NCBI GenBank assembly: GCA_945863085.1
Contig: CAMBCD010000056.1
Coordinates: 1 to 11,653 of the forward strand
DNA: 11,653 bases
Source of the DNA: Bordetella parapertussis
Lineage (GTDB): Bacteria; Pseudomonadota; Gammaproteobacteria; Burkholderiales; SG8-41
Direction: 5' to 3'
Shown here: positions 1-5,904 of the stretch, one piece after another
Position numbering within the stretch: position 1 is the stretch's first letter
How the letters are laid out: every line of letters begins with the position of its first letter
Notes under the pieces: generated by a model
The model's input: the letters and a program-made list of their open reading frames with translations, nothing else
Databases searched by the model: none
Told to the model about the DNA's origin: nothing
Program-made: the position numbers and the translations under genes

Positions 1-583
1 GCTTCATGAACTCCAGTGCCGACGCCGAGGTGTATTCCGAAGGTTTGATCACGACGGTATTGCCGGTGGCCAGGGCCGGAGCGAGTTTCCATGCCAGCAG
101 CAGCAACGGTGAATTCCAAGGAATGATCAGGGTCACCACGCCCAATGGCTCGTGGCGCGTGTAGTTGAAGGTGTCGGGTTTGTCGATCGGGATCACCGCG
201 CCTTCGATCTTGTCGGCGAGGCCGCCGAAGTAGTAATACCACTGCGCCATGTATGCGGTTTGCGCGCTCATCTCGGCGTAGAGCTTGCCGTTGTCGCGGA
301 CTTCGGTTTCGGCCAGCGCTTTGGAATGTTCGGTAATCAGGTCGCCGAGTTTGCGCAGCAGTGCACCGCGTTTGGTCGCATTGAGCTTCGGCCATTCGCC
401 GGAGGTGAAGGCGCGATGTGCGGCTTCGACGGCGCGCGCCGCATCGGCAGCATTGCCACGCGGAATCAATGCCCAGGGTTTGCCGGTGTACGGATTGTCG
501 CTGGGAAAATGTTCGCCGCTGGCGGCTTCGGCCCATTCGCCGCCAATGAACATGCGATAACGTTGCAGGGCGTCGTTGCTCAT
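1..583 (-). CDS. Aldehyde dehydrogenase family protein, N-terminal part (runs off left edge)
   Basis: NAD(P)-dependent aldehyde dehydrogenase, oxidising an aldehyde to the carboxylic acid in the cytoplasm. The frame is open from an ATG at 583 to base 1, giving 194 residues of a protein usually near 480-500. Visible family marks are the N-terminal FIGGEW strand near residue 12, the [11 protein letters not shown] segment with its conserved Asn at about 157, and KPSE at 180-183, where the Lys contacts the cofactor. The catalytic Cys and Glu lie beyond the window. It starts 31 bases after the beta subunit of a ThDP decarboxylase on the same strand, so it probably oxidises the aldehyde that enzyme releases. 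No Shine-Dalgarno sequence precedes the ATG; the upstream linker is very AT-rich and holds a TATAAT, so it may also have its own promoter. Family is clear; substrate is unknown. Confidence 0.93.
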   Translation of the reverse strand, partial: MSNDALQRYRMFIGGEWAEAASGEHFPSDNPYTGKPWALIPRGNAADAARAVEAAHRAFTSGEWPKLNATKRGALLRKLGDLITEHSKALAETEVRDNGKLYAEMSAQTAYMAQWYYYFGGLADKIEGAVIPIDKPDTFNYTRHEPLGVVTLIIPWNSPLLLLAWKLAPALATGNTVVIKPSEYTSASALEFMK

Positions 584-590
584 GGGGTTT

Positions 591-596
591 ATTATA
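591..596 (-). promoter_or_regulatory. Possible -10 box immediately upstream of the aldehyde dehydrogenase
   Basis: On the minus strand this reads TATAAT, a perfect -10 hexamer, in an AT-rich linker (584-614) that stands out against the GC-rich surroundings. It ends only 7 bases before the ATG at 583, so a transcript started here would have almost no leader. No good -35 hexamer is visible, so the match may be due to base composition alone. Confidence 0.3.
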
Positions 597-614
597 AGTA
601 TTTGATTTTATTTA

Positions 615-1220
615 TTATTTTAATGCATCCGCACCCAGCAGCGCAGTGCGGAAACGATGTTTGATCGCGGTTCCGTCGCGCAACGGCAAGGCCATCGGCG
701 CCGCCACAGCAGAAACCTTGATGTCGCCGAACACCGGGCCGGGCTGGTGATGGAATTTTTTGCTCCACAGTTTCAGTGCGGCCTGCGTGGTGATGGTTGC
801 TGCCGATTTGAAACCGGCGGCCCTGGCCATGCCGGTAATGTCGACGCCACGCCCGGTGTGTGCGCGCTGCATGCCGGTCTCACCGTAATGGCTGTTGTTG
901 ATCACAGCGATGGCCAGATTCTTCGGTGCATCAACGGCGATGGTTGCCAATGAGCCGATTCCCATCAGCATTTCACCGTCGCCGGTGATCACCAGCACGC
1001 GGCGTTTGGGTTGTGCGAGTGCGAGGCCGAGACCGACCATCGCGGCACCGCCCATGCCGCCCCACAGGTAGAAATTGAGGTCATGGTCGCCGGCGGCATA
1101 AGCGTCATAAGTTGGCGAGCCGAGTCCGGTCACCACCAGCGCATCACCGCGGTCGGCGAGCAGGGCGGCAACGACCTTGCGGCGATCGAGTCCAGCGGGA
1201 GTTTTTGGTTTTGTCGCCAT
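615..1220 (-). CDS. ThDP-dependent decarboxylase, beta (pyrophosphate-domain) subunit, sulfopyruvate/phosphonopyruvate decarboxylase-like
   Basis: C-terminal ThDP-binding subunit of a two-chain 2-oxo-acid decarboxylase. The 201-residue protein carries the ThDP/Mg motif GDG at 80-82, followed after 25 residues by NN at 108-109, which is the classical spacing. A GGMGGA loop at 54-59 and GETGMQRAHT around 113-122 also fit the family. It has only the pyrophosphate-binding domain; the pyrimidine-binding domain is the separate upstream gene, whose stop lies 1 base before this ATG. That split matches ComD/ComE sulfopyruvate decarboxylase and relatives. The C-terminal tail (about 165-201) is basic and has no recognised motif. 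Co-transcription with the alpha subunit and the aldehyde dehydrogenase points to conversion of a 2-oxo acid to an aldehyde and then an acid. The true substrate cannot be read from the sequence. Confidence 0.88.
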   Translation of the reverse strand: MATKPKTPAGLDRRKVVAALLADRGDALVVTGLGSPTYDAYAAGDHDLNFYLWGGMGGAAMVGLGLALAQPKRRVLVITGDGEMLMGIGSLATIAVDAPKNLAIAVINNSHYGETGMQRAHTGRGVDITGMARAAGFKSAATITTQAALKLWSKKFHHQPGPVFGDIKVSAVAAPMALPLRDGTAIKHRFRTALLGADALK

Positions 1221-1221
1221 A

Positions 1222-1758
1222 TCACTTGCTCCAGTTCTTGAAACCGATCACGCGTTGCTGGATCAGCACGGCAACCGGACGGTAAGTCTGAAACGCGAGC
1301 AGGGCAGAGGCGTATACCGTGTCGCGGATATCTTCGGCGCGTTCGGCCGAATGCACGATGACGCCGGCTCCCGTCAGCGCACTCGCAGTACTGCCACCCA
1401 TCGGCACCTGCCAGGGATTGAATTCGCCCCAGACGCCGCGCATGGTCACCAGCATCAGCAACGGCAGACGGCATTCCTGGAACATCGACAACATGTTGAT
1501 GCAGTTGCCGACGCCGCTGGACTGCATCAGCAGTACACCGCGCGCGCCGCCCATCCACGAGCCGGCGAGCATGGCCACGCCTTCCTCCTCGGTGGTCAGC
1601 GACACCGTGTGCATGGATTTCTCGGCATGGCAGCGGCTGATCAGTTTGCTGTGGCCGGCATCGGGGACGTAGGCCACCTGGCTGACGCCGGTCTCTTTCA
1701 GGACATCAAAAATCTGGTCCGGCCATAGTGTGGCGCGGGTTTGCTGGTCGGTCTGCAC
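1222..1758 (-). CDS. ThDP-dependent decarboxylase, alpha (pyrimidine-domain) subunit, sulfopyruvate/phosphonopyruvate decarboxylase-like
   Basis: N-terminal ThDP-binding subunit partnering the downstream beta subunit; the active site would form between the two chains. The protein has 178 residues, typical for stand-alone pyrimidine-domain subunits. The cluster TTEEEGVAMLAGSW (about 55-68) carries the Glu that activates the thiamine ring, followed by LLMQSSGVGNCINML (77-90) and RGVWGEFNPWQVPMG (107-121), all reminiscent of sulfopyruvate decarboxylase alpha. The start is GTG, chosen because a full AGGAGG lies 4 bases upstream. It is the first gene of the minus-strand operon and is divergent from the acyl-CoA dehydrogenase, with about 90 bases between the two starts. 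Family assignment is firm; sulfopyruvate, phosphonopyruvate or another 2-oxo acid are all possible substrates. Confidence 0.87.
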   Translation of the reverse strand: MQTDQQTRATLWPDQIFDVLKETGVSQVAYVPDAGHSKLISRCHAEKSMHTVSLTTEEEGVAMLAGSWMGGARGVLLMQSSGVGNCINMLSMFQECRLPLLMLVTMRGVWGEFNPWQVPMGGSTASALTGAGVIVHSAERAEDIRDTVYASALLAFQTYRPVAVLIQQRVIGFKNWSK

Positions 1759-1762
1759 GGAG

Positions 1763-1768
1763 CCTCCT
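1763..1768 (-). promoter_or_regulatory. Shine-Dalgarno AGGAGG that fixes the GTG start of the alpha subunit
   Basis: Reads AGGAGG on the minus strand, 4 bases before the GTG at 1758. No in-frame ATG near this position has a comparable site, so the GTG start is preferred. Confidence 0.7.
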
Positions 1769-1807
1769 GTCTGCGGAACCAGCAGTGTAGAACAATCGCG
1801 GGACGTT

Positions 1808-1813
1808 TATAAT
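1808..1813 (+). promoter_or_regulatory. Likely -10 box for the acyl-CoA dehydrogenase operon
   Basis: A perfect TATAAT followed by CGG, the same TATAATCGG string found ahead of rdgC at 4901. Transcription would begin near 1820, 28 bases ahead of the ATG at 1848. The -35 region is poor (TGTAGA at 1786-1791, 16-base spacer). Confidence 0.5.
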
Positions 1814-1847
1814 CGGCGCTCCTTCGAACTTCCATACTGTGAATCCC

Positions 1848-3014
1848 ATGTTGTCCATGCCCGATCAGAACAGCCATGCCGATTTGCGTGAAGGTGTGCG
1901 CGCCGTCTGCAACCAGTTTGACAACGCCTACTGGCAGCAGATTGACGAGGCGCGCGGATATCCCGAGGCTTTTGTCACCGCGCTGACGGCAGCCGGCTGG
2001 CTGTCGGCGCTGATTCCCGAGGAATACGGCGGTTCCGGACTGACGCTGACCGAGGCCTCGATCATCATGGAAGAGATCAACCGCAGCGGCGGCAATTCCG
2101 GCGCCTGCCACGGCCAGATGTACAACATGGGCACGGTGCTGCGCCACGGCTCCGACGCGCAGAAGAAAAAATACCTGCCGAAAATCGCCACCGGCGAACT
2201 GCGCCTGCAGTCGATGGGGGTCACCGAGCCGACCGCCGGCACCGACACCACCAAGATCAAGACCGTCGCCGTGAAAAAAGGCGACCGTTATGTCGTCAAC
2301 GGGCAGAAAGTGTGGATCTCGCGCATCCAGCACTCGGAGTTGATGATCCTGCTGGCGCGCACCACGCCACTGGCCGAGGTGAAAAAGAAATCCGAAGGCA
2401 TGTCAATATTCATCGTCGACCTGCGCGATGCGCTGAAAAAAGGCATGACCGTCAAGCCGATCCGCAACATGGTCAACCACGAGACCAATGAACTGTTTTT
2501 CGACAACCTCGAGATTCCCGCCGAGAACCTGATCGGCGAAGAGGGGCGCGGATTCAAATACATCCTTGATGGCCTGAACGCCGAGCGCATCCTGATCGCC
2601 GCGGAATGTATCGGTGACGGTTACTGGTTTGTCGACCGTGCGCGCAAATACGCGAGCGACCGCGTCGTGTTCGACCGCCCGATCGGCAAAAACCAGGGTG
2701 TGCAGTTTCCGATCGCGCGCAGCTACGTCAATGTCGAAGCTGCCAACCTGATGCGTTACAAGGCGGCGGCGCTGTTTGATGCCAAACAGCCCTGTGGTGC
2801 CGAAGCCAATATGGCCAAACTGCTGGCAGCGGATGCGTCCTGGGAGGCGGCCAATGCCTGCCTGCAAACCCATGGCGGTTTCGGCTTTGCCGCGGAGTAC
2901 GACGTCGAGCGCAAGTTCCGCGAAACACGGCTCTACCAGGTGGCGCCGATCTCGACCAACCTGATCCTGTCCTACGTCGGTGAACATATCCTTGGCATGC
3001 CGCGTTCGTTCTGA
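1848..3014 (+). CDS. Acyl-CoA dehydrogenase family protein
   Basis: FAD-dependent acyl-CoA dehydrogenase that introduces a 2,3-double bond into an acyl-CoA thioester and passes electrons to an electron-transfer flavoprotein. The 388-residue chain has the full architecture: N-terminal helical domain with IPEEYGGSGL (56-65), beta domain with MGVTEPTAGTDTTKIKT (123-139) and VNGQKVWIS (150-158), and C-terminal helices ending QTHGGFGFAAEYDVER. The usual catalytic Glu in the C-terminal YEGTSE position is missing: the aligned segment is QVAPISTN (364-371). A Glu is present at about 246 in GLNAER, where isovaleryl-CoA and long-chain dehydrogenases keep their base. The start is uncertain: GTG 1839, ATG 1848 and ATG 1857 are in frame and none has a clear Shine-Dalgarno. 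The stop overlaps the next gene's ATG. Substrate unknown. Confidence 0.93.
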   Translation: MLSMPDQNSHADLREGVRAVCNQFDNAYWQQIDEARGYPEAFVTALTAAGWLSALIPEEYGGSGLTLTEASIIMEEINRSGGNSGACHGQMYNMGTVLRHGSDAQKKKYLPKIATGELRLQSMGVTEPTAGTDTTKIKTVAVKKGDRYVVNGQKVWISRIQHSELMILLARTTPLAEVKKKSEGMSIFIVDLRDALKKGMTVKPIRNMVNHETNELFFDNLEIPAENLIGEEGRGFKYILDGLNAERILIAAECIGDGYWFVDRARKYASDRVVFDRPIGKNQGVQFPIARSYVNVEAANLMRYKAAALFDAKQPCGAEANMAKLLAADASWEAANACLQTHGGFGFAAEYDVERKFRETRLYQVAPISTNLILSYVGEHILGMPRSF

Positions 3015-4195
3015 TGGCTGCGTTGCCGCTGGCAGGGATTACGGTGGTTGCGCTGGAACAGGCGGTTGCTGCACCGTTCTGTTCACGGCAACTGGCTGAT
3101 CTTGGCGCCCGCGTCATCAAGATCGAACGGCCGAAGGTGGGCGACTTCGCCCGCGACTATGACCAGACGGTCAAAGGCCAGTCCGCGTATTTCGTCTGGC
3201 TCAACCGTTCCAAGGAAAGCCTGACGCTGGACGTCAAACACCCCGAAGCGAAGAACATTCTGGCGAAGCTGATCGCCGGCGCTGACGTGTTCATCCAGAA
3301 CCTTGCGCCGGGTGCCGCGAAACGCCTGGGTCTGGGGGCTTCCGAGTTACGTGCGCAGCATCCGCGGCTGATCGTCTGCGATGTATCCGGGTACGGCACG
3401 ACCGGGCCGTATTCGAAAAAGAAGGCCTACGATCTGCTGGTGCAGGGTGAGGCGGGGGTGCTGTCGCTGACGGGCACGCCGGAGTCACCGGCCAAGGTCG
3501 GCATCTCGATTACCGACATCGGCACTGGTTTACATGCCTATTCAGCGATTCTGGCAGCGCTTTACACGCGCGAGCGCACCGGCGAGGGCACGCATATCGA
3601 CCTGACCATGTTCGAGACCATGGCGGAGTGGATGGGGCATCCGCTGTATTACACGCATTTTTCCGGCAAGGCGCCGCGGCGCAGCGGCCCGGATCACGCG
3701 ACCATCGTGCCTTACGGGCGTTTCAGAACCAAGGATGGCGATGTGCTGTTCGGCATCCAGAACGAGCGCGAGTGGGCGAGTTTTTGCGACAAGGTGCTGG
3801 GCCGGCCGGAATTGGCGAAGGATCCGCGTTACGACAACAACAGCAAGCGCACCGCGGCGCGTGCTGAAGTGGTGGCGTTGATCGAAACGACCTTCGCGGC
3901 GTGGACCAGTGAACAAGTGGTGGCAAAGCTCGACGCCGCCGATATTGCCAATTCGCGGCTCAATACGCCGGATCAGGTCTGGGATCACCCGCAATTGCAG
4001 GCGCGCAATCGTTGGCGTGAGGTGGAAACGCCTGCAGGGCCGATACCGGCGCTGCTGCCTGCCGCGACTTTCGAAGGTTTTGAGGCACGCATGGATCCGG
4101 TGCCGGCGATTGGAGCGCATACGGAAGCGATTCTTGCCGGGATGGGTTACAGCCTGGCTGAAATCAGTGCGCTGAAAGCGGCTGGCGCAGTCTGA
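3014..4195 (+). CDS. CaiB/BaiF family (class III) CoA-transferase
   Basis: Transfers CoA between carboxylic acids (formyl-CoA transferase, succinyl-CoA transferase and carnitine CoA-transferase family), activating a free acid as its thioester. The 393-residue length is normal for the family. The N-terminal Rossmann-like part is typical: AGITVVALEQAVAAPFCSRQLADLGARVIKIERP, then NRSKESLTLDV and FIQNLAPGAAKRLGL. ITDIGTG places the catalytic Asp at 168, aligned with Asp169 of formyl-CoA transferase. GRFRTKDGDVLFGIQNEREWASFC (about 236-259) marks the second domain. Its ATG shares one base with the stop of the acyl-CoA dehydrogenase (TGATG), so translation is probably coupled. The pair would activate an acid and then desaturate the CoA ester. 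The substrate is not evident. Confidence 0.94.
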   Translation: MAALPLAGITVVALEQAVAAPFCSRQLADLGARVIKIERPKVGDFARDYDQTVKGQSAYFVWLNRSKESLTLDVKHPEAKNILAKLIAGADVFIQNLAPGAAKRLGLGASELRAQHPRLIVCDVSGYGTTGPYSKKKAYDLLVQGEAGVLSLTGTPESPAKVGISITDIGTGLHAYSAILAALYTRERTGEGTHIDLTMFETMAEWMGHPLYYTHFSGKAPRRSGPDHATIVPYGRFRTKDGDVLFGIQNEREWASFCDKVLGRPELAKDPRYDNNSKRTAARAEVVALIETTFAAWTSEQVVAKLDAADIANSRLNTPDQVWDHPQLQARNRWREVETPAGPIPALLPAATFEGFEARMDPVPAIGAHTEAILAGMGYSLAEISALKAAGAV

Positions 4196-4272
4196 TCGGG
4201 GAAGGCGGGACGCGGAATTCATGCCGTGGCTGAGGCATCGCGGCTCCGCCGACCCAGAAGATCCGCACTTGT

Positions 4273-4286
4273 TTGATTTTGATCAA
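4273..4286 (+). promoter_or_regulatory. FNR/ANR-type operator (perfect TTGAT-N4-ATCAA)
   Basis: The sequence is TTGATTTTGATCAA, an exact match to the FNR/ANR/DNR consensus, centred at 4279.5. A weak -10 (GCTAAT at 4306-4311, or TAATCT shifted two bases) would put the transcript start near 4318-4320, leaving the box centred close to -40, the usual class II activator position. It lies about 64 bases before the usp start, in the 145-base gap after the CoA-transferase. This suggests that usp is induced under low oxygen. No other gene start on either strand is close enough to be the obvious target. Confidence 0.75.
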
Positions 4287-4332
4287 TATCCCCGGTTTTT
4301 CGTCAGCTAATCTCTTCCTCATCTGACCAAGA

Positions 4333-4338
4333 GGGAGG
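4333..4338 (+). promoter_or_regulatory. Shine-Dalgarno of usp, deciding between two adjacent ATGs
   Basis: GGGAGG ends 2 bases before the ATG at 4341 and 5 bases before the ATG at 4344. The longer spacing is closer to optimal, so 4344 is preferred. Confidence 0.6.
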
Positions 4339-4343
4339 AAATG

Positions 4344-4775
4344 ATGAAAAAGATGCTGGTGCCGGTAGATGGTTCATCCAATTCCATGCGTGCCGTCAAA
4401 TTCGCGATTGACGAAGCCAAACAGGGTTCCGCAAGCATTCACCTGTTGCATGTGATCGCCCCATTTGACGATTACGGTATGATGCAGGCGTACATCTCCA
4501 AACGGCAGCGCGACCTGCTGATGAAGGAGCGTGCCGCTGCAATCCTGAAACGTGCAGCGATGCCGATCGGCAAGGCCGGTGTGGCTTTCAAGCTGCATAT
4601 AGACGATGCTGAGGGCGATGTCGCGACCCGGATTGCCAATGTGACCCGTCGTTTGCGCTGTGGCTCGATCGTGATGGGCACGCGCGGCATGGGCTCTTTG
4701 GGTAATCTGGTGCTGGGTTCCATTGCGACCAAGGTCATCCACGCAACACGGGTTCCGGTGACACTGGTCAAGTAA
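4344..4775 (+). CDS. UspA-family universal stress protein, ATP-binding type
   Basis: Small cytoplasmic universal stress protein of 143 residues, a single Usp domain of standard length. It opens with the typical strand MKKMLVPVDGSSNSMRAVKFA, has the second-strand HLLHVIAP segment near 33-40, and ends with the complete ATP-binding signature G-2x-G-9x-GS (GTRG at 112-115, GS at 125-126), so it should belong to the nucleotide-binding UspA subgroup. ATG 4341, one codon upstream, is the alternative start. It stands alone: a perfect FNR-type box lies upstream and a strong hairpin downstream. FNR/Anr-controlled usp genes that support anaerobic survival are known in Pseudomonas; a similar role here is inferred from the operator only. 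Confidence 0.95.
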   Translation: MKKMLVPVDGSSNSMRAVKFAIDEAKQGSASIHLLHVIAPFDDYGMMQAYISKRQRDLLMKERAAAILKRAAMPIGKAGVAFKLHIDDAEGDVATRIANVTRRLRCGSIVMGTRGMGSLGNLVLGSIATKVIHATRVPVTLVK

Positions 4776-4798
4776 GCGGCGGGCCGTACCGGCTGCAC

Positions 4799-4832
4799 GG
4801 GCCGACGCCGGTTGTTTTGCGGGCGTCGGCCC
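4799..4832 (+). terminator. Hairpin terminator after usp
   Basis: An 11-bp perfect stem (GGGCCGACGCC at 4799-4809 pairing with GGCGTCGGCCC at 4822-4832) with a 12-base loop starts 23 bases after the usp stop. The downstream tract (GATTCCGTTTGTTC) is only moderately T-rich, so termination may be imperfect. It separates usp from rdgC. Confidence 0.6.
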
Positions 4833-4895
4833 GATTCCGTTTGTTCATGGTGAGGCGCAGGGCTGCGGATCACCTCCTGTTCGCCAGCCTGCAGT

Positions 4896-4911
4896 GTCCG
4901 TATAATCGGAC
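4896..4911 (+). promoter_or_regulatory. rdgC -10 box enclosed by an inverted repeat
   Basis: GTCCG (4896-4900), TATAAT (4901-4906), CGGAC (4907-4911): a perfect -10 hexamer framed by 5-base inverted arms. Transcription from it would begin near 4913, leaving about 15 bases before the rdgC ATG and no clear Shine-Dalgarno. No good -35 is visible. The arms could be an operator over the promoter or a coincidence around the TATAATCGG promoter style seen elsewhere in the window. Confidence 0.5.
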
Positions 4912-4927
4912 GCTTTTTATCCCCACC

Positions 4928-5830
4928 ATGTGGCTCAAGAATCTCGTGCTGTACCGCCTGCCGGCGGATTGGTCCGTCGATGCCGACGAACTGGAACGCA
5001 AGCTCGCGCAACAACCGCTGCAGCCCTGCGGCGGTTTCCAGATGGAAAGTTCCGGCTGGGTCTGTCCGCGTGACGACGGCCGTTTTCTCTATCAGCAGCA
5101 GCGCCAGTGGCTGCTGGCCCTGGCCATGGAGCAGAAACTGCTGCCGGCATCGGTCATCCGCCAGGAAGCGGCGGACCGGGCGGTGGCGATTGCCGCCCAG
5201 CAGGGACGCCCGGTCGGCCGCAAGCAGATGCGCGATCTCAAGATGCAGGTCATGAACGAACTGATGCCGCGCGCGCTGTCGCGCCGGCGCACGACCCATG
5301 CCTGGATCGATGCCGCGCATCACTGGCTGGCGGTGGATGTGGCGGGGGATGCCAAGGCGGAACAGTTCATGGAAGCTTTGCGCCGGGTTGACGATGACGT
5401 ACAGGCCTTGCGCCTGGAAACCGAGCGCTCACCGGCCGCAGCGATGGCCGAGTGGCTGGTGAAGGGGGAGGCCCCCGGCGTATTCAGCATTGACCAGGAC
5501 CTGGAGTTGCGCGCGGCGGATGCCGGCAAGGCCACCGTGCGTTATTCGCGGCACAATCTCGAAGGCAAGGAAATCCGCGACCATATCGCCGGCGGCAAGA
5601 CCGTGGTGCGCCTGGGACTGACCTGGAATGACCGCATTTCCTTCGTGCTGACCGAGCAGTTGCAGGTCAAGCGGGTGACTTTCCTCGACATCCTCAAGCG
5701 GGAATCGGACAGCGAAGTCGAGGATGAAGATGAGCAGTTCGAAATCGATTTTGCGCTGATGACCGGCGAACTGTCGTTGCTGCTCGCCGACCTGGTCAAG
5801 GCGCTGGGCGGGGAGAAGGCAAAAGTCTGA
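4928..5830 (+). CDS. rdgC: Recombination-associated protein RdgC
   Basis: Nucleoid-associated DNA-binding protein that forms a ring-shaped dimer around duplex DNA and restrains RecA-mediated strand exchange. The protein is 300 residues, against about 303 in E. coli. It begins MWLKNLVLYRL, the conserved RdgC opening, followed by PCGGFQMESSGWV (35-47), LLPASVIRQEAADRAVAI (71-88), LMPRALSRRRTTHAWID (114-130) and, near the C-terminus, IDFALMTGELSLLLADLVKALGG. The frame extends upstream to an ATG at 4817, but that extension spans the -10 box and matches nothing in RdgC, so the start is set at the ATG before WLKNL. It converges on the FMN dehydrogenase and shares its terminator. It is a core gene and gives no hint about the neighbouring catabolic genes. 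Confidence 0.97.
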   Translation: MWLKNLVLYRLPADWSVDADELERKLAQQPLQPCGGFQMESSGWVCPRDDGRFLYQQQRQWLLALAMEQKLLPASVIRQEAADRAVAIAAQQGRPVGRKQMRDLKMQVMNELMPRALSRRRTTHAWIDAAHHWLAVDVAGDAKAEQFMEALRRVDDDVQALRLETERSPAAAMAEWLVKGEAPGVFSIDQDLELRAADAGKATVRYSRHNLEGKEIRDHIAGGKTVVRLGLTWNDRISFVLTEQLQVKRVTFLDILKRESDSEVEDEDEQFEIDFALMTGELSLLLADLVKALGGEKAKV

Positions 5831-5839
5831 GAAAAGACC

Positions 5840-5875
5840 AAAAAAAGCCTGAAGACGGATCTTCAGGCTTTTTTT
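5840..5875. terminator. Bidirectional rho-independent terminator between rdgC and the FMN dehydrogenase
   Basis: Seven A, then GCCTGAAGA, loop CGGA, TCTTCAGGC and seven T. The GC-containing stem is 9 bp and perfect, and the flanking A and T runs supply a U tract on both strands. It starts 9 bases after the rdgC stop and ends 29 bases beyond the stop of the convergent gene, so it can end both transcripts. Confidence 0.95.
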
Positions 5876-5904
5876 GCAGGCTGCCGCCGTCCGGCGGCGC
5901 TTCA

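Noticed and set aside
152..664. 170-codon open frame on the plus strand at the left edge
   Set aside because: The minus strand encodes the aldehyde dehydrogenase N-terminus with strong motifs through this stretch.
4221..4238. Hairpin ATGCC/GGCAT after the CoA-transferase as a terminator
   Set aside because: Only a 5-bp stem with an 8-base loop and no following T tract.
4817..4927. N-terminal extension of rdgC
   Set aside because: The extra 37 residues resemble nothing in RdgC, cross the probable -10 box, and RdgC proteins start at the WLKNL segment.
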